A stretch of DNA of 28,646 bases from Actinomycetota bacterium (GTDB lineage: Bacteria > Actinomycetota > Acidimicrobiia > Acidimicrobiales > JAHWKP01): contig JAHWKP010000002.1 in assembly GCA_019347775.1 (NCBI GenBank), positions 1 through 28,646 of the forward strand. The letters run 5' to 3'. This document shows positions 28,514 to 28,646 of the stretch, piece by piece (position 1 is the first letter of the stretch; each line of letters opens with the position of its first letter). The notes under the pieces are model-generated. The model saw only the letters and a program-made list of their open reading frames with translations, had not been told where the DNA came from and searched no databases. The position numbers were made by a program, and so were the translations under genes.

Positions 28514-28646
28514 GTGAACACCACTTCGTTGCGGCCTTGGCGATCCAGCCTGCTCCTGCTTGCGGGGCTGGTTGCGCTGTCGGTGATCGCCATCGAGCCT
28601 CCCGACAAGAAGGACGGCGACAGCGAGCTCGTCGCCGTCGCCCCTG
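28514..28646 (+). CDS. Exported protein, N-terminal part (runs off the window)
   Basis: GTG 28514 follows GAGGAG at 28499-28504. The 44 visible residues are a signal sequence or membrane anchor (RPWRSSLLLLAGLVALSVIA) followed by IEPPDKKDGDSELVAVAP. The start of the mature part is charged and acidic. It is probably co-transcribed with the large exported protein upstream. Nothing more can be said from the fragment. Confidence 0.6.
   Translation, partial: MNTTSLRPWRSSLLLLAGLVALSVIAIEPPDKKDGDSELVAVAP

Noticed and set aside
1..28646. CRISPR array, rRNA genes or conjugation machinery
   Set aside because: No regularly spaced repeats, rRNA-like sequence, or FtsK/TraB/VirB4-type motifs were found in the window.

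Overview
The window is GC-rich, uses many GTG starts and tightly overlapping (ATGA/GTGA) gene junctions, and carries MEDS-STAS/anti-sigma signalling genes, an LPxTG-like surface protein remnant and an actinobacterial-type integrative element. This suggests an Actinomycetota chromosome, possibly an Acidimicrobiia-like or uncultured lineage; the class is inference.

Region 1 (1-1533) is probably the right part of an integrated element. It holds the last 40 codons of a tyrosine recombinase, a four-gene operon of small unknown proteins (237-1093), and 440 gene-free bases with two hairpins, one of which has perfect 28-bp arms. Region 2 (1534-9084) is a second element, bounded by a 43-bp direct repeat that runs from the anticodon loop to the 3' end of tRNA-Ala(CGC). 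It encodes, leftward, a small DNA-binding protein, an unknown acidic protein, a replication-relaxation protein, an excisionase-like protein and an integrase. The integrase carries a TAG exactly at its catalytic tyrosine codon. Its rightward cargo is a 918-aa fusion of a Ser/Thr protein kinase and a SAMHD1-like HD phosphohydrolase, in markedly AT-richer DNA, followed by a HicB-HicA toxin-antitoxin operon. Neither copy of the repeat has a tRNA 5' half, so the intact tRNA gene probably lies left of the window and the two elements sit in tandem. The kinase-HD fusion is the best candidate for an undescribed, possibly anti-phage, system.

Region 3 (9085-21913) looks chromosomal: a membrane EAL c-di-GMP phosphodiesterase and an XRE-type regulator; a glycine amidinotransferase; a tRNA with a UAA anticodon but a short variable loop; a shortened LeuRS paralogue without the usual C-terminal domain or an intact editing site; an unknown 456-aa protein overlapping an SDR oxidoreductase; two MEDS-domain signalling proteins (one with STAS, one with an HATPase domain); a decapitated DUF11/LPRTG surface-protein fragment; a stand-alone RsbW-like anti-sigma kinase; and xseA-xseB, the exonuclease VII genes.

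Region 4 (21914-28646) holds three tandem paralogues of a small secreted four-cysteine protein. They are separated by decayed copies of the xseA 3' end and xseB and by IS481 and IS30 fragments, which shows that an xseA'-xseB-secreted-protein unit was duplicated and then eroded. After a strong terminator come a large secreted, C-terminally membrane-anchored protein and the start of another exported protein that runs off the window.
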